A stretch of 22,741 nt of DNA from NCBI GenBank assembly GCA_038237645.1, contig JBBRYN010000059.1, forward strand, positions 1-22,741, read 5' to 3'. A program made the translations under genes and the position numbers. The notes beneath the pieces were generated by a model. The model saw only the letters and a list, made by a program, of their open reading frames with translations, did not search any database and had not been told where the DNA came from. Positions 1 to 6,954 of the stretch are shown piece after piece (position 1 is the first letter of the stretch; every line of letters starts with the position of its first letter). The stretch comes from QHCA01 sp038237645. Its GTDB lineage: Bacteria > Actinomycetota > Actinomycetes > Mycobacteriales > QHCA01.

Positions 1-1
1 C

Positions 2-106
2 AAAGACGCCGCCCGCGTGGCGTTCGGGTTCCGCAACCTCGACAACCAGCGACGCCGGGTACGGTACGCCTGCACCAGGCGACAACGCCTGGCAACCGTC
101 ACATGA
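2..106 (+). CDS. ISL3-family transposase, C-terminal fragment (cut by window edge)
   Basis: An open frame enters from the left edge and stops at TGA 104-106, giving 34 residues. They include AFGFRNLDNQRRRVRYAC, close to the aromatic and arginine-rich 'GFRN..N.R.R' ending of ISL3-type DDE transposases. The catalytic DDE residues lie upstream of the window, so activity cannot be judged. The ISL3-like inverted repeat directly after the stop supports the family call. Confidence 0.75.
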   Translation, partial: KDAARVAFGFRNLDNQRRRVRYACTRRQRLATVT

Positions 107-136
107 GGGTCACTTCCCCCTCAACTTCGAAGAGCC
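107..136 (-). repeat. Terminal inverted repeat of the ISL3-family element
   Basis: Outward end of the element. The reverse complement begins GGCTCTTCGAAGTTGAGG. It lies immediately after the transposase stop codon, and coding sequence resembling GNAT proteins resumes straight after base 136. The exact inner boundary of the repeat is a guess because its partner is not in the window. Confidence 0.7.
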
Positions 137-139
137 CCT

Positions 140-634
140 TTGCTGGGCGACTGGCCGGACGTCCACACGGCCTGCCAGGACGCCGAGATCCAGCGCTGGA
201 CCACGGTCCCGGTGCCCTACACCGAGCGCGCTGCCCAGGAGTTCGTGGCCGACTACGCCCCGGACGGGTGGCAGTGCGGCCGGCGGGCGACCTTCGCGGT
301 GTGCGATTCCACCTCCGGAGCCCTGCTGGGCACCTGCGCTCTCGGCCATCTGGGCATCGAGGAGGGCCTGGGGAACGTCGGCTACTGGACCGCCCCGCAC
401 GCCCGCGGCCGCGGGGTGGCGGCGGACGCGCTGCGGGCGGTGTGCCGCTGGGGGTTCGACGAGCTGGGCCTCGGCCGGATCGAGTGGTACGCCGAGGTGG
501 GCAACGTCGGTTCCCGCCGGGTGGCCGAGCAGGTGGGGTTCGCCTACGAGGGCCTGCTGCGCAGCCGGCTGGTGCACCGCGGATGCCGGGTGGATGCCTG
601 GGTCGGCGGCCTGCTCCCGGGGAAGGTCCGGTGA
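140..634 (+). CDS. GNAT-family N-acetyltransferase, 5'-truncated by IS insertion
   Basis: The product is a RimJ/RimL-like GNAT acetyltransferase that would transfer acetyl from acetyl-CoA to an amine; the substrate is unknown. The acetyl-CoA-binding motif A is clear (GYWTAPHARGRGVAADA), followed by the usual GNVGSRRVAEQVGF segment and a C-terminal GGLLPG. Homologous domains just downstream begin with a 'RLVLRP' strand about 15 residues before this one; here that strand is missing and replaced by the IS end at base 136. The frame is open back to the IS transposase stop (104-106), and a TTG at 140 is the first possible start, without a good ribosome binding site. The surviving 164 residues are therefore likely a broken gene, although residual expression is possible. 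It ends in a GTGA overlap with the next GNAT gene. Confidence 0.75.
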   Translation: MLGDWPDVHTACQDAEIQRWTTVPVPYTERAAQEFVADYAPDGWQCGRRATFAVCDSTSGALLGTCALGHLGIEEGLGNVGYWTAPHARGRGVAADALRAVCRWGFDELGLGRIEWYAEVGNVGSRRVAEQVGFAYEGLLRSRLVHRGCRVDAWVGGLLPGKVR

Positions 635-1749
635 GCGAGCCGCTGCCGGAGGCCGTCCTGCGCAGCGAGCGGCTGGTGCTGCGCCCGTACCTCCCGCAGG
701 ACGCCGACGACGTGCAGCGGGCCTGCAACGACCCCCTGATCAGGCGCTGGATCCCACTGCCGGACCCGTATGACAGTGCGGCGGCGCGGGCGTGGGTCAC
801 CGACCTGTCGCATCGCCCCCGGCGCAGCGGCACCGGGTCCATGTTCGCCGTGGCCGCCCGGGACGACGGCCGGTTGGTGGCCGCGTTCGGCCTGCACGGC
901 ATCGGCCGCGACAGGTTGGCGGAGATCGGCTACTGGGTGGCACCGTGGGCCCGCGGCAACGGCTACGCCGCCGAGGCCGCACGGCGGCTGGCCCGGCACG
1001 CCTTCGACGACCTTGGCGTGGGCCGGGTCGAGATCCTCGTGGAGCCGGCCAACGCCGCCTCGCACCGGGTGGCCGTCCGGGCCGGCTGCAGCCACGAGGG
1101 GTTGCGCGCGTCGGCCGGCGCGCACGGCGAGCGCCGGGTCGACCTGGTGGCGTGGCGGCTGCTCCCCGACGACAGCTATCCCGCCCCCCGGCTGCTGCCC
1201 GATCCGGCCGAGTGTTCCGACGGCGTGGTCACCGCCCGCGCGGCCAGGCCGGCCGACGCCGGCGACGCCTTCGTCGAGCGGTCCGACCCGGAATATGCGC
1301 GATGGGCGACGCCCGGGGGGCCGGCGGCGCCGCCGCAGTCGGTCGAGGAGGAACTGCAGCGGCTGCTGGAGCTGGACTGGCGCTGGCTCGCCGGCCAGGC
1401 CGCGCGATTCGCGGTGGTCGATACCGCGACCGGCAGCTACGCCGGAGGCATCGGCGTCTACCCGAGTTCCCCGGTGTGGCAGGCGGCGATCATCGGCTAC
1501 TCCATGCACCCCGCCTTCCGCGGCCGCGGCATGCTGCGGCGGGCGTTGCCGATGGTGTGCCGGTGGGCCTTCGCCGAGGCGGGATTCGCCCGGCTGGAGG
1601 CCAGCGTCGCGGTCGGCAACGTCGCCTCGCTGCGGGTCGCGGAGGCGGCCGGTTTCCGCCGCGAGGGCATCCTGCGCCAGGTGCAGCCGCTGGCCGACGG
1701 CCGCACGGATCACGTTTTGTACAGCCTGCTGCCCGGTGACCTGCCGTGA
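631..1749 (+). CDS. Two-domain GNAT-family N-acetyltransferase
   Basis: This is a 372-residue protein made of two consecutive GNAT folds, each about 170 residues. Domain 1 starts at RLVLRPYLPQDADDV and carries motif A as GYWVAPWARGNGYAAEA. Domain 2 (from about residue 200) has motif A as GYSMHPAFRGRGMLRRAL followed by GNVASLRVAEAAGF. Both resemble RimJ/RimL-type protein or small-molecule acetyltransferases; the substrate cannot be read from the sequence. The GTG at 631 is chosen because it overlaps the upstream stop (GTGA) and directly precedes the first strand of domain 1; the frame is open further upstream, but that part lies opposite the previous gene's coding frame. The gene also ends in a GTGA overlap with the next one, so all three are probably translated from one mRNA. 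Confidence 0.85.
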   Translation: MSEPLPEAVLRSERLVLRPYLPQDADDVQRACNDPLIRRWIPLPDPYDSAAARAWVTDLSHRPRRSGTGSMFAVAARDDGRLVAAFGLHGIGRDRLAEIGYWVAPWARGNGYAAEAARRLARHAFDDLGVGRVEILVEPANAASHRVAVRAGCSHEGLRASAGAHGERRVDLVAWRLLPDDSYPAPRLLPDPAECSDGVVTARAARPADAGDAFVERSDPEYARWATPGGPAAPPQSVEEELQRLLELDWRWLAGQAARFAVVDTATGSYAGGIGVYPSSPVWQAAIIGYSMHPAFRGRGMLRRALPMVCRWAFAEAGFARLEASVAVGNVASLRVAEAAGFRREGILRQVQPLADGRTDHVLYSLLPGDLP

Positions 1750-2939
1750 TCGGCCGGCCCACCCTGCACACCTCGCGCCTGGTGCTGCGGCCACGGGATG
1801 CCGCCGACATCGACACGGTGCTGGCCGCCGCCGCCGATCCCGAGTTGGTCCGCTGGCTGCCGCGGTGGGACGGCGTGACGCGGCAGGACGTCGTCGACCG
1901 GGTCGACCAGGCCGAGAGCGCGAGCGGGGTGGATCTTGCGTTCACCGCCGGCGGAGAGTTCGCCGGCGAGTGCTGGCTCGCGGCGCTGGACCGGATAAAC
2001 GGCGTGGCATCGACCGGATACTGGGTCGCCCCCGGCGCCCGCGGCCGGGGTTACGCGGCGGAGGCCATGGCGGCATTGGCTGCCTGGGGCTTCGCCAACC
2101 TCGGCCTCGAACGCATCCAGCTCAACGTGGGCGAGCACAACATCGCCTCGCAGCGCGCCGCGTTGCGGGCCGGCTTCCGGCCGGACGGTCGCCGGCGGCT
2201 GGCCTGCCGCACGGCGGAGGAGATGATGGACATGCTGGTGTTCGCCCGACTGCGCGACGACCCGGACGGGCCGGCGCCCCGCCCGCTTCCGGACGCCGGC
2301 ATCCTCACCGACGGCGTCGTCGTGTTGCGGCCGTTGGTGGCCGCAGACGCCGCGGCGTGGTATGCCGAGCGCACCGATCAGGACTGCGTCCGCTGGTCGG
2401 GCTCCCTCGAGCCACCCACGTGGGCCGACGCTCACCGGCGCACGGCCGGGGCGGCGGCAGAATGGCTGCTCGGCGAGGCGGCGGCCTTCGCCGTCATCGA
2501 CGGCAGCGGCGACGGCAGCGGCATGGCGGCAGGTGAGTACGCGGGCAGCATCAACCTGCGAATGACGGAGCCGGGGATCGGCGTCGGTGAGATCGGCTAC
2601 AGCGTGGCCCCGGGCTTCCGCGGGCGTGGGCTGATGCGCCGGGCGCTGCGCCTGGCCGGCCGGTGGGCCCTGACCGAAGTCGGCCTGGCGCGGGTGCAGG
2701 CGGGCGTCGGCGTGGACAACGCGGCGTCCCTGCGTACTGCTGAGGCCGCGGGCTTCCGCCGCGAGGGGGTCTTGCGGCAGGGCCTGCCGGGATCGGCCGG
2801 CCGCTACGACATGGTCGTGCTCGGGCTGCTGCCCGCGGACCTGGCGGAAGGCCTGCACGTGGACCGGGCGCCGTGCCGTCCGGGTGGGGACGGCCCAGCC
2901 GAGGCGGGGCCGGACGAGGGCCGGATGAGGGCCGGATGA
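1746..2939 (+). CDS. Two-domain GNAT-family N-acetyltransferase (paralogue of the preceding gene)
   Basis: The 397-residue product again has two GNAT domains. Domain 1 starts SRLVLRPRDAADIDTV and has motif A GYWVAPGARGRGYAAEA. Domain 2 (from about residue 190) has GYSVAPGFRGRGLMRRAL and DNAASLRTAEAAGFRREG. The type of each domain and their order match the preceding gene, so the two genes probably arose by duplication of a whole two-domain gene. Domain 2 has a short Gly/Ser-rich loop (near residues 252-260) absent from the paralogue. The C-terminal tail (about 30 residues, Pro/Gly/Asp-rich) runs over a short direct repeat and looks unconserved. The GTG start overlaps the upstream stop; the stop overlaps the ATG of the broken oxidoreductase (ATGA). 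Substrate unknown. Confidence 0.85.
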   Translation: MIGRPTLHTSRLVLRPRDAADIDTVLAAAADPELVRWLPRWDGVTRQDVVDRVDQAESASGVDLAFTAGGEFAGECWLAALDRINGVASTGYWVAPGARGRGYAAEAMAALAAWGFANLGLERIQLNVGEHNIASQRAALRAGFRPDGRRRLACRTAEEMMDMLVFARLRDDPDGPAPRPLPDAGILTDGVVVLRPLVAADAAAWYAERTDQDCVRWSGSLEPPTWADAHRRTAGAAAEWLLGEAAAFAVIDGSGDGSGMAAGEYAGSINLRMTEPGIGVGEIGYSVAPGFRGRGLMRRALRLAGRWALTEVGLARVQAGVGVDNAASLRTAEAAGFRREGVLRQGLPGSAGRYDMVVLGLLPADLAEGLHVDRAPCRPGGDGPAEAGPDEGRMRAG

Positions 2940-3614
2940 GGGTGGGCGTGGTCCTGTGGCCGTCGCAGCGCTGGACGAGATCTCCGGCGGGCGCTTCACG
3001 CTCGGTGTCGGCGCTGGGGGCACCCGGTCGGACGCCGGCGTCCTCGGAGCCGTTGAGTGGTCACCCGGCGAGCGCGCCGACCGGTTTGCCGAATGGGTGG
3101 AGCTCGCCGACCTGCTGCTGCGCCGCGACGAGACGACCTTCACCGGCAGGTTCTACGCGGCCGGCCGGGCGGTCGTCGGCGGCGGCGACCCGCACGGCGT
3201 GTCGGTGGTGGGCAGCCGGCTGCCGCTGGCCATCGCCGCCAGCGGGCCGCGCGGCCTGCGGCTGGCCGCGCGGCATGCCGACATCTGGGTGACCCTGGGT
3301 GATCCGAGGCACCGGGCCGGCGCGGCGACGGCGGCGGTCGCCCGGCAGATGGGCCGACTCGACGAGGAGTGCCGCGCCACGGGTCGGACGCCGACGCTGC
3401 GCCGGATGCTCCTCACGGGCACCACCGACGAGCGCCCGCTGGCCTCGGTCGAGGCGTTCCGGGACTACTCGGGACACTACGCCGACCTCGGCATCACCGA
3501 TCTGGCCCTGCACCGGCCGACCACTTCGCTGCCTCGTTGGCCGTGCTGGAACAGGTGGCCGCCGGCCTGACTGCGTCTCAACCCCACCAGAATGACGCGG
3601 CGATCACTCCGTAG
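2936..3614 (+). pseudogene. LLM-class (F420/flavin-dependent) oxidoreductase, internally deleted and frameshifted
   Basis: The gene starts well: ATG 2936, coupled to the previous stop, encodes MRVGVVLWP, the usual first strand of luciferase-like oxidoreductases. At about 2957-2965 the sequence jumps, out of frame, to the family's mid-protein motif ALDEISGGRFTLGVGAGG; about 80 residues holding much of the N-terminal barrel are missing. The remainder reads well in the frame of base 2956 down to about 3520 (LPLAIAASGPRGLRLAARHADIW is the expected central part). There the frame is lost again, and DHFAASLAVLEQVAAGL continues in another frame to a TAG at 3612-3614. Two independent lesions make function very unlikely. 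An annotation tool may report only an open frame 2956-3570. The restored 3' end overlaps the convergent antiporter gene by 37 bases. Confidence 0.8.
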
Positions 3615-4672
3615 AGACCGAGCAGGGCGGCACCCTCGAGCCAGATGGCCTCACCGTCGATGATGATGAAGGCCACCGTGACCACCGACAGTGCGACCGC
3701 TGCGACCAGCATGGGAGCGAACACGAGGGTGAGCCCGGCCCCGCCGATCACCGTACTGACGAGCACGAGGACCGGCGCGAGCACCAGGGCGATCTGCAGC
3801 GGGCTGTTGATGATGATGGACAAGGCGTAGTTGGCCTGGTTGCGCGCGGCCAGTTGGATGCCCACGACGTTTTCCACCGCGTTGCCCGCGATGGCGACGA
3901 TCACCAGGCCGGCGAACGCCGGGCTGATGTCGAGCGCCTCGATGGCCGGAGTGAGGGAGTGTACGAACCAGTCGGAGACCAGCGCCGCCGAGACGCTGGC
4001 CGCCGTGAGCAGGCCGACGGCGAGCCACAACGGCCAGCGGGGCGGCTCGGCCTCATGGTCATCGGCGTCATCGTCGGCGGGTTCGCGCCGGATCGACGCC
4101 GGCACCGAGCAGGCGAAGACGACCAGCAGCATTATCGCCACGATCGAGGAGAGCACCTGCTCGTGCCTGGCCGCCGGCGCGTGCACGTAGTGCGCCAGGC
4201 TCGGCACCACCATGGCGGCCACCGACAGGATCAGCATCGCCACGGCCGTCCGCGCCCTGGTGGAGTCGAACCGCAACCGGCCGTGCCGCAGGCCGCCGAC
4301 AAGGAAGGCCAGCCCGAGCACCAGCAGGATGTTGGCCAGGATCGAGCCGATGATCGCGGCCTGGACCACCTGCACCAGGCCGGCGCGCAGCGCGAAGATG
4401 CCGATGAACAATTCGGGGAGGTTGCCCAGGGCACTCTGCAGGACCCCGGTGGCACCCGCGCCGAACCGGTCGCCGAGTTGCTCGACGCTGCGGCCGACCA
4501 GCGAGGCGAGCAGTGCGATCGCGAGGGCCGACACCGCGAACGCCGTGACGGAGCCGAGGTCGACGTAGCGGGTCAACCCGGCCAGCACGACGGCGCCCAG
4601 GCCGCCGAAGACGATGACCCGGTCGGATCGGGTGAGTACTAGCTGCTGCGGGTGGGCGGTCGCGGTCGGCAC
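3578..4672 (-). CDS. Ca2+/H+ antiporter, Cax family (CaCA superfamily)
   Basis: This is a 364-residue integral membrane protein with about 11 hydrophobic segments. It carries the two alpha-repeats that line the ion path in Ca2+/cation antiporters: the first around residues 73-115 (GVLQSALGNLPELFIGIFAL) and the second in the C-terminal half (VIVAIAGNAVENVVGIQLA ... NSPLQIALVL). Acidic residues within both repeats (E in GNLPE and NAVEN) are present. An acidic loop (ADDDADDHEAE) separates the halves, as usual for Cax proteins. Length fits the bacterial family. It would expel Ca2+ in exchange for protons. The GTG at 4672 is the best-fitting start but has no strong ribosome binding site. It lies 37 bases downstream of the response regulator on the same strand and may be co-transcribed. 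Confidence 0.88.
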   Translation of the reverse strand: MPTATAHPQQLVLTRSDRVIVFGGLGAVVLAGLTRYVDLGSVTAFAVSALAIALLASLVGRSVEQLGDRFGAGATGVLQSALGNLPELFIGIFALRAGLVQVVQAAIIGSILANILLVLGLAFLVGGLRHGRLRFDSTRARTAVAMLILSVAAMVVPSLAHYVHAPAARHEQVLSSIVAIMLLVVFACSVPASIRREPADDDADDHEAEPPRWPLWLAVGLLTAASVSAALVSDWFVHSLTPAIEALDISPAFAGLVIVAIAGNAVENVVGIQLAARNQANYALSIIINSPLQIALVLAPVLVLVSTVIGGAGLTLVFAPMLVAAVALSVVTVAFIIIDGEAIWLEGAALLGLYGVIAASFWWG

Positions 4673-4709
4673 CCGCTGATCATGCCAAGCTGCGCGACTC
4701 GCGATGTGC

Positions 4710-5405
4710 TCAGGTGATCTCGAGCAGCTTCTCGCGCACGGCGTAGACCACGGCCTCCATCCGGGAGTGCAACTGCAGCTTCTCCAGGATGTTGCGTACG
4801 TGGTTCTTCACGGTGTTCTCGCTGATGAACAACTCCTTGGCGATGTCGCGGTTGTTGAGCCCTCGGGCGACCAGCCGGAGCACCTCCATCTCCCGGTCGG
4901 TCAACCGGGGGGTGGGGACCTGCGCCTTCTCGTCGCTGCGCTTGACCATGCTGGCGAATTCCGTCAGCAGCTTCGACGCCATGGACGGGCTGATCAGCGA
5001 CTGGCCGTTCTGCACCGCCCGGATGGCGGAGGCGACCTCCTCGATGGAGATCTCCTTGAGGAGGTAGCCGGTGGCGCCCGCCTTGATCGCCTCGTAGAGG
5101 TCGACCTCCTCGTCGCTGATGGTCAGCATAATGATCTTGGCGGACGGCACCGCGTCCTTGATGGCGCGACAGGCTTCGATACCGCTGCCCTTGGGCATCC
5201 GCACGTCCATCAACACGATGTCGGGCGCGGTCTCGATCGACCGCTGCACCGCCTGGCCACCGTCACCGGCCTCACCGACGACCTCGATGTCGGGCTCCTG
5301 CTCCAGCACCATTTCCAGGCCGCGGCGGAACAGGGCATGGTCATCGACCACCAGCACCCGGATCGGCTCCAGCGCCACCTGATCGACTATCGGGTCGTCG
5401 GCCAC
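4710..5405 (-). CDS. NarL/LuxR-family response regulator
   Basis: A DNA-binding response regulator of 231 residues from the chosen start. The receiver domain contains the acidic pair (VLVVDDHALFRRG), the phospho-acceptor Asp in DIVLMDVRMP (about residue 67), the switch Thr in MLTIS and the Lys in YLLKE. The C-terminal helix-turn-helix is typical LuxR type: LTDREMEVLRLVARGLNNRD and ELFISENTVKNHVRNIL. A protein of the same type follows hpf in Streptomyces. No cognate kinase is adjacent, so it is an orphan here. The start is uncertain: GTG at 5405 leaves about 21 residues before the first strand; a TTG at 5426 overlaps the hpf stop (TTGA) and would add seven residues. hpf and this gene are probably one operon. 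Confidence 0.87.
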   Translation of the reverse strand: MADDPIVDQVALEPIRVLVVDDHALFRRGLEMVLEQEPDIEVVGEAGDGGQAVQRSIETAPDIVLMDVRMPKGSGIEACRAIKDAVPSAKIIMLTISDEEVDLYEAIKAGATGYLLKEISIEEVASAIRAVQNGQSLISPSMASKLLTEFASMVKRSDEKAQVPTPRLTDREMEVLRLVARGLNNRDIAKELFISENTVKNHVRNILEKLQLHSRMEAVVYAVREKLLEIT

Positions 5406-5422
5406 ACGTCTAGCATCGCACG

Positions 5423-6055
5423 TCAACCGACGAGGCGAATGACTCCGTAGTCGTAACCTTTGCGCCGGTAGACAACGCTGGGCAGCCCGCTGGCAGCGTC
5501 GGCGAACAGGTAGAAGTCGTGCCCGACGAGCTCCATCTCGAACAGCGCCTGCTCGATGGACATCGGCTTGGCGGTGTGGTCCTTCTCCCGGACGATGCCG
5601 CCCGGGACGTGCTCCATGGGCTCTTGATCAGGCTCTGGATCGGGGTCCGGCAGGGTCGCGACCGGCCCCCCCGCCTTCTCGCCCTGACCAGCCTGGCCGT
5701 CCTGGGACGCCGCGGTCGCCGCGGCCACGGACGTGGGCGTGCGCAGCCCGTGATGCACCCGGCGGCGGTCGGCGGAGCGGCGCAACCGGTTCTGCAGCTT
5801 CTCCAGGGCCTTGTCGAACGCCGCGTAGAAAGTCTCGGCGCAGGCCTCGGACCGCACCACCGGGCCACGCGATTTGCAGGTGATCTCGACGCGCTGGCAA
5901 ACCGCGGATTGTCGTGGATTGGGTTCGTGGAACAACTCGACGTCGATACGGATCAGCTTGCGGTCGTAGCGCTCGACCCGGCCCAGTTTGTCGCTGCAGT
6001 GTTGCCGGTAGTGCTCGGGCACCTCGACATTTCGGCCCTTGACGGCGATTTCCAC
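5423..6055 (-). CDS. hpf: Ribosome hibernation promoting factor, long form
   Basis: A 210-residue protein with an N-terminal S30AE/YfiA domain (MEIAVKGRNVEVPEHYRQHC to about residue 100), which binds the decoding region of the 30S subunit. A Pro/Asp/Gln-rich linker follows, then the C-terminal dimerisation domain (KPMSIEQALFEMELVGHDF ... YDYGVIRLVG) that in long-form HPF joins two 70S ribosomes into inactive 100S dimers during stationary phase or stress. The GTG start is backed by AGGAGG (complement of 6061-6066) five bases upstream. Position after comF matches mycobacteria (Rv3241c) and Streptomyces. The 69-base gap to comF could hold a separate promoter, but I cannot point to a clear one. 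Confidence 0.93.
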   Translation of the reverse strand: MEIAVKGRNVEVPEHYRQHCSDKLGRVERYDRKLIRIDVELFHEPNPRQSAVCQRVEITCKSRGPVVRSEACAETFYAAFDKALEKLQNRLRRSADRRRVHHGLRTPTSVAAATAASQDGQAGQGEKAGGPVATLPDPDPEPDQEPMEHVPGGIVREKDHTAKPMSIEQALFEMELVGHDFYLFADAASGLPSVVYRRKGYDYGVIRLVG

Positions 6056-6124
6056 GCCTACCTCCTGGACGTCCGTGGGGAAAGGGATTGTGCGGTCCTC
6101 CGATGCTCGCTGGTCGTGTTGACG

Positions 6125-6847
6125 CTAGTCCGGTCCCGCAACGTTCAAAACCCGGGGCAGCCGGGCAGTTGCGGCGACGACGGCCGCTCCTAGCGGCGGA
6201 TGCCCGGCGGCCGACAGCGCGCGGACGGCCTCCGCCAGCGTCGCGCCGGTCGTGACCAGATCATCCACCACGACCAGACCGACGTCCATGCCGGCCGGGT
6301 TCGATCGGCGGGCCCGGCGCTGGTCGCCGGCCATGGCCCCGGCCAGATTTCGGGCCCGCGCGGTGGCGCCGAGACCGGCCGAGTCGAGGGTCGATCGGGA
6401 CAACCGCAGCGCGGGTGCGGCACCTGCGGCCACCCCGGCCCGTCGCAAGGCCGCTGCGGCAGCGGCGGCCAGGCGCAGCGTCGTGTCCGAGCCACGCTGC
6501 CGGATCGCGGCGGGCCGGGATGGCACGGGCACCAGCTTGAGCCGGCCGGGGCACCCTTGTCCGGCGAGGGGCCCGGCCAGCACCGCGGCTGCCAGGGCCC
6601 CGCCCAGCGGCCGGAGCAGGTCGGCCCGGCCGCGCTCCTTGTAGGCCAACAGCATCGGACGGACCACCCCGGCATAGCCGGCCACCGCCCAGCAGGGCGG
6701 GAAGCCCGGCGGCACCGGGCTCGGGACGACGGCCTGCGGCGCTCCGCCGAGGGCGGTGGCGCAGGCGCCGCACAGCGGCCGGCCCGGTGCGGCGCAGCCG
6801 CCACAGGCGACCGGCAGCACAAGGTCGAGCAGTGCCCGCAGCGCCAT
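6125..6847 (-). CDS. comF: ComF family phosphoribosyltransferase-like protein
   Basis: A 240-residue ComF-family protein. Near the N-terminus it has a four-cysteine zinc-ribbon (CGGC and CGAC, residues 15-29), and near the C-terminus the type I phosphoribosyltransferase PRPP-binding loop VVVDDLVTTGATLAEAV. ComF is needed for DNA uptake in naturally competent bacteria; in actinobacteria its role is not established. The ATG at 6847 is preferred because it directly precedes the cysteine motif and has an agggtg-like ribosome site; the frame is open further upstream, but that stretch is unlike the family and crosses the 107-base gap to lpqB. The lpqB-comF-hpf order matches Mycobacterium (Rv3242c is the ComF gene). 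Confidence 0.88.
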   Translation of the reverse strand: MALRALLDLVLPVACGGCAAPGRPLCGACATALGGAPQAVVPSPVPPGFPPCWAVAGYAGVVRPMLLAYKERGRADLLRPLGGALAAAVLAGPLAGQGCPGRLKLVPVPSRPAAIRQRGSDTTLRLAAAAAAALRRAGVAAGAAPALRLSRSTLDSAGLGATARARNLAGAMAGDQRRARRSNPAGMDVGLVVVDDLVTTGATLAEAVRALSAAGHPPLGAAVVAATARLPRVLNVAGPD

Positions 6848-6954
6848 GTCGGGCACCCTGCCGCACGGCGCGATCCGGTGGAAGGCCGCGGGCCCAACCT
6901 GTGGATGGCCGGGGTTGTGGATGACCGGCCTGCACCCGTGGAACGGCCGGCGGA

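Larger units (their letters stand above)
1..136 (+). mobile_element. Right end of an ISL3-family insertion sequence (rest lies left of the window)
   Basis: The first 136 bases hold the 3' end of a transposase frame followed by a terminal inverted repeat. Read inward from base 136 on the minus strand, the end begins GGCTCTTCGAAG, and a GGCTCTTCG-like terminus is characteristic of the ISL3 family. The next bases (137-144, cctttgct) would be the 8-bp target duplication typical of the family; this cannot be confirmed because the left end is outside the window. The element inserted into the GNAT gene that continues to the right. Confidence 0.8.

Noticed and set aside
103..1749. A 548-codon plus-strand frame starting at ATG 103
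   Set aside because: Up to base 630 it lies opposite the real frame of the truncated GNAT (GYWTAP motif in the other frame) and is an Arg/Pro-rich shadow. The real gene starts at GTG 631.
137..2939. GNAT toxin-antitoxin system (TacT/AtaT-like)
   Set aside because: No ribbon-helix-helix antitoxin gene is adjacent, and the proteins resemble RimJ/RimL-type enzymes with two domains rather than single-domain GNAT toxins.
1710..3143. A 477-codon minus-strand frame opposite the GNAT genes
   Set aside because: Low-complexity shadow; the plus strand shows two complete GNAT domains with motif A.
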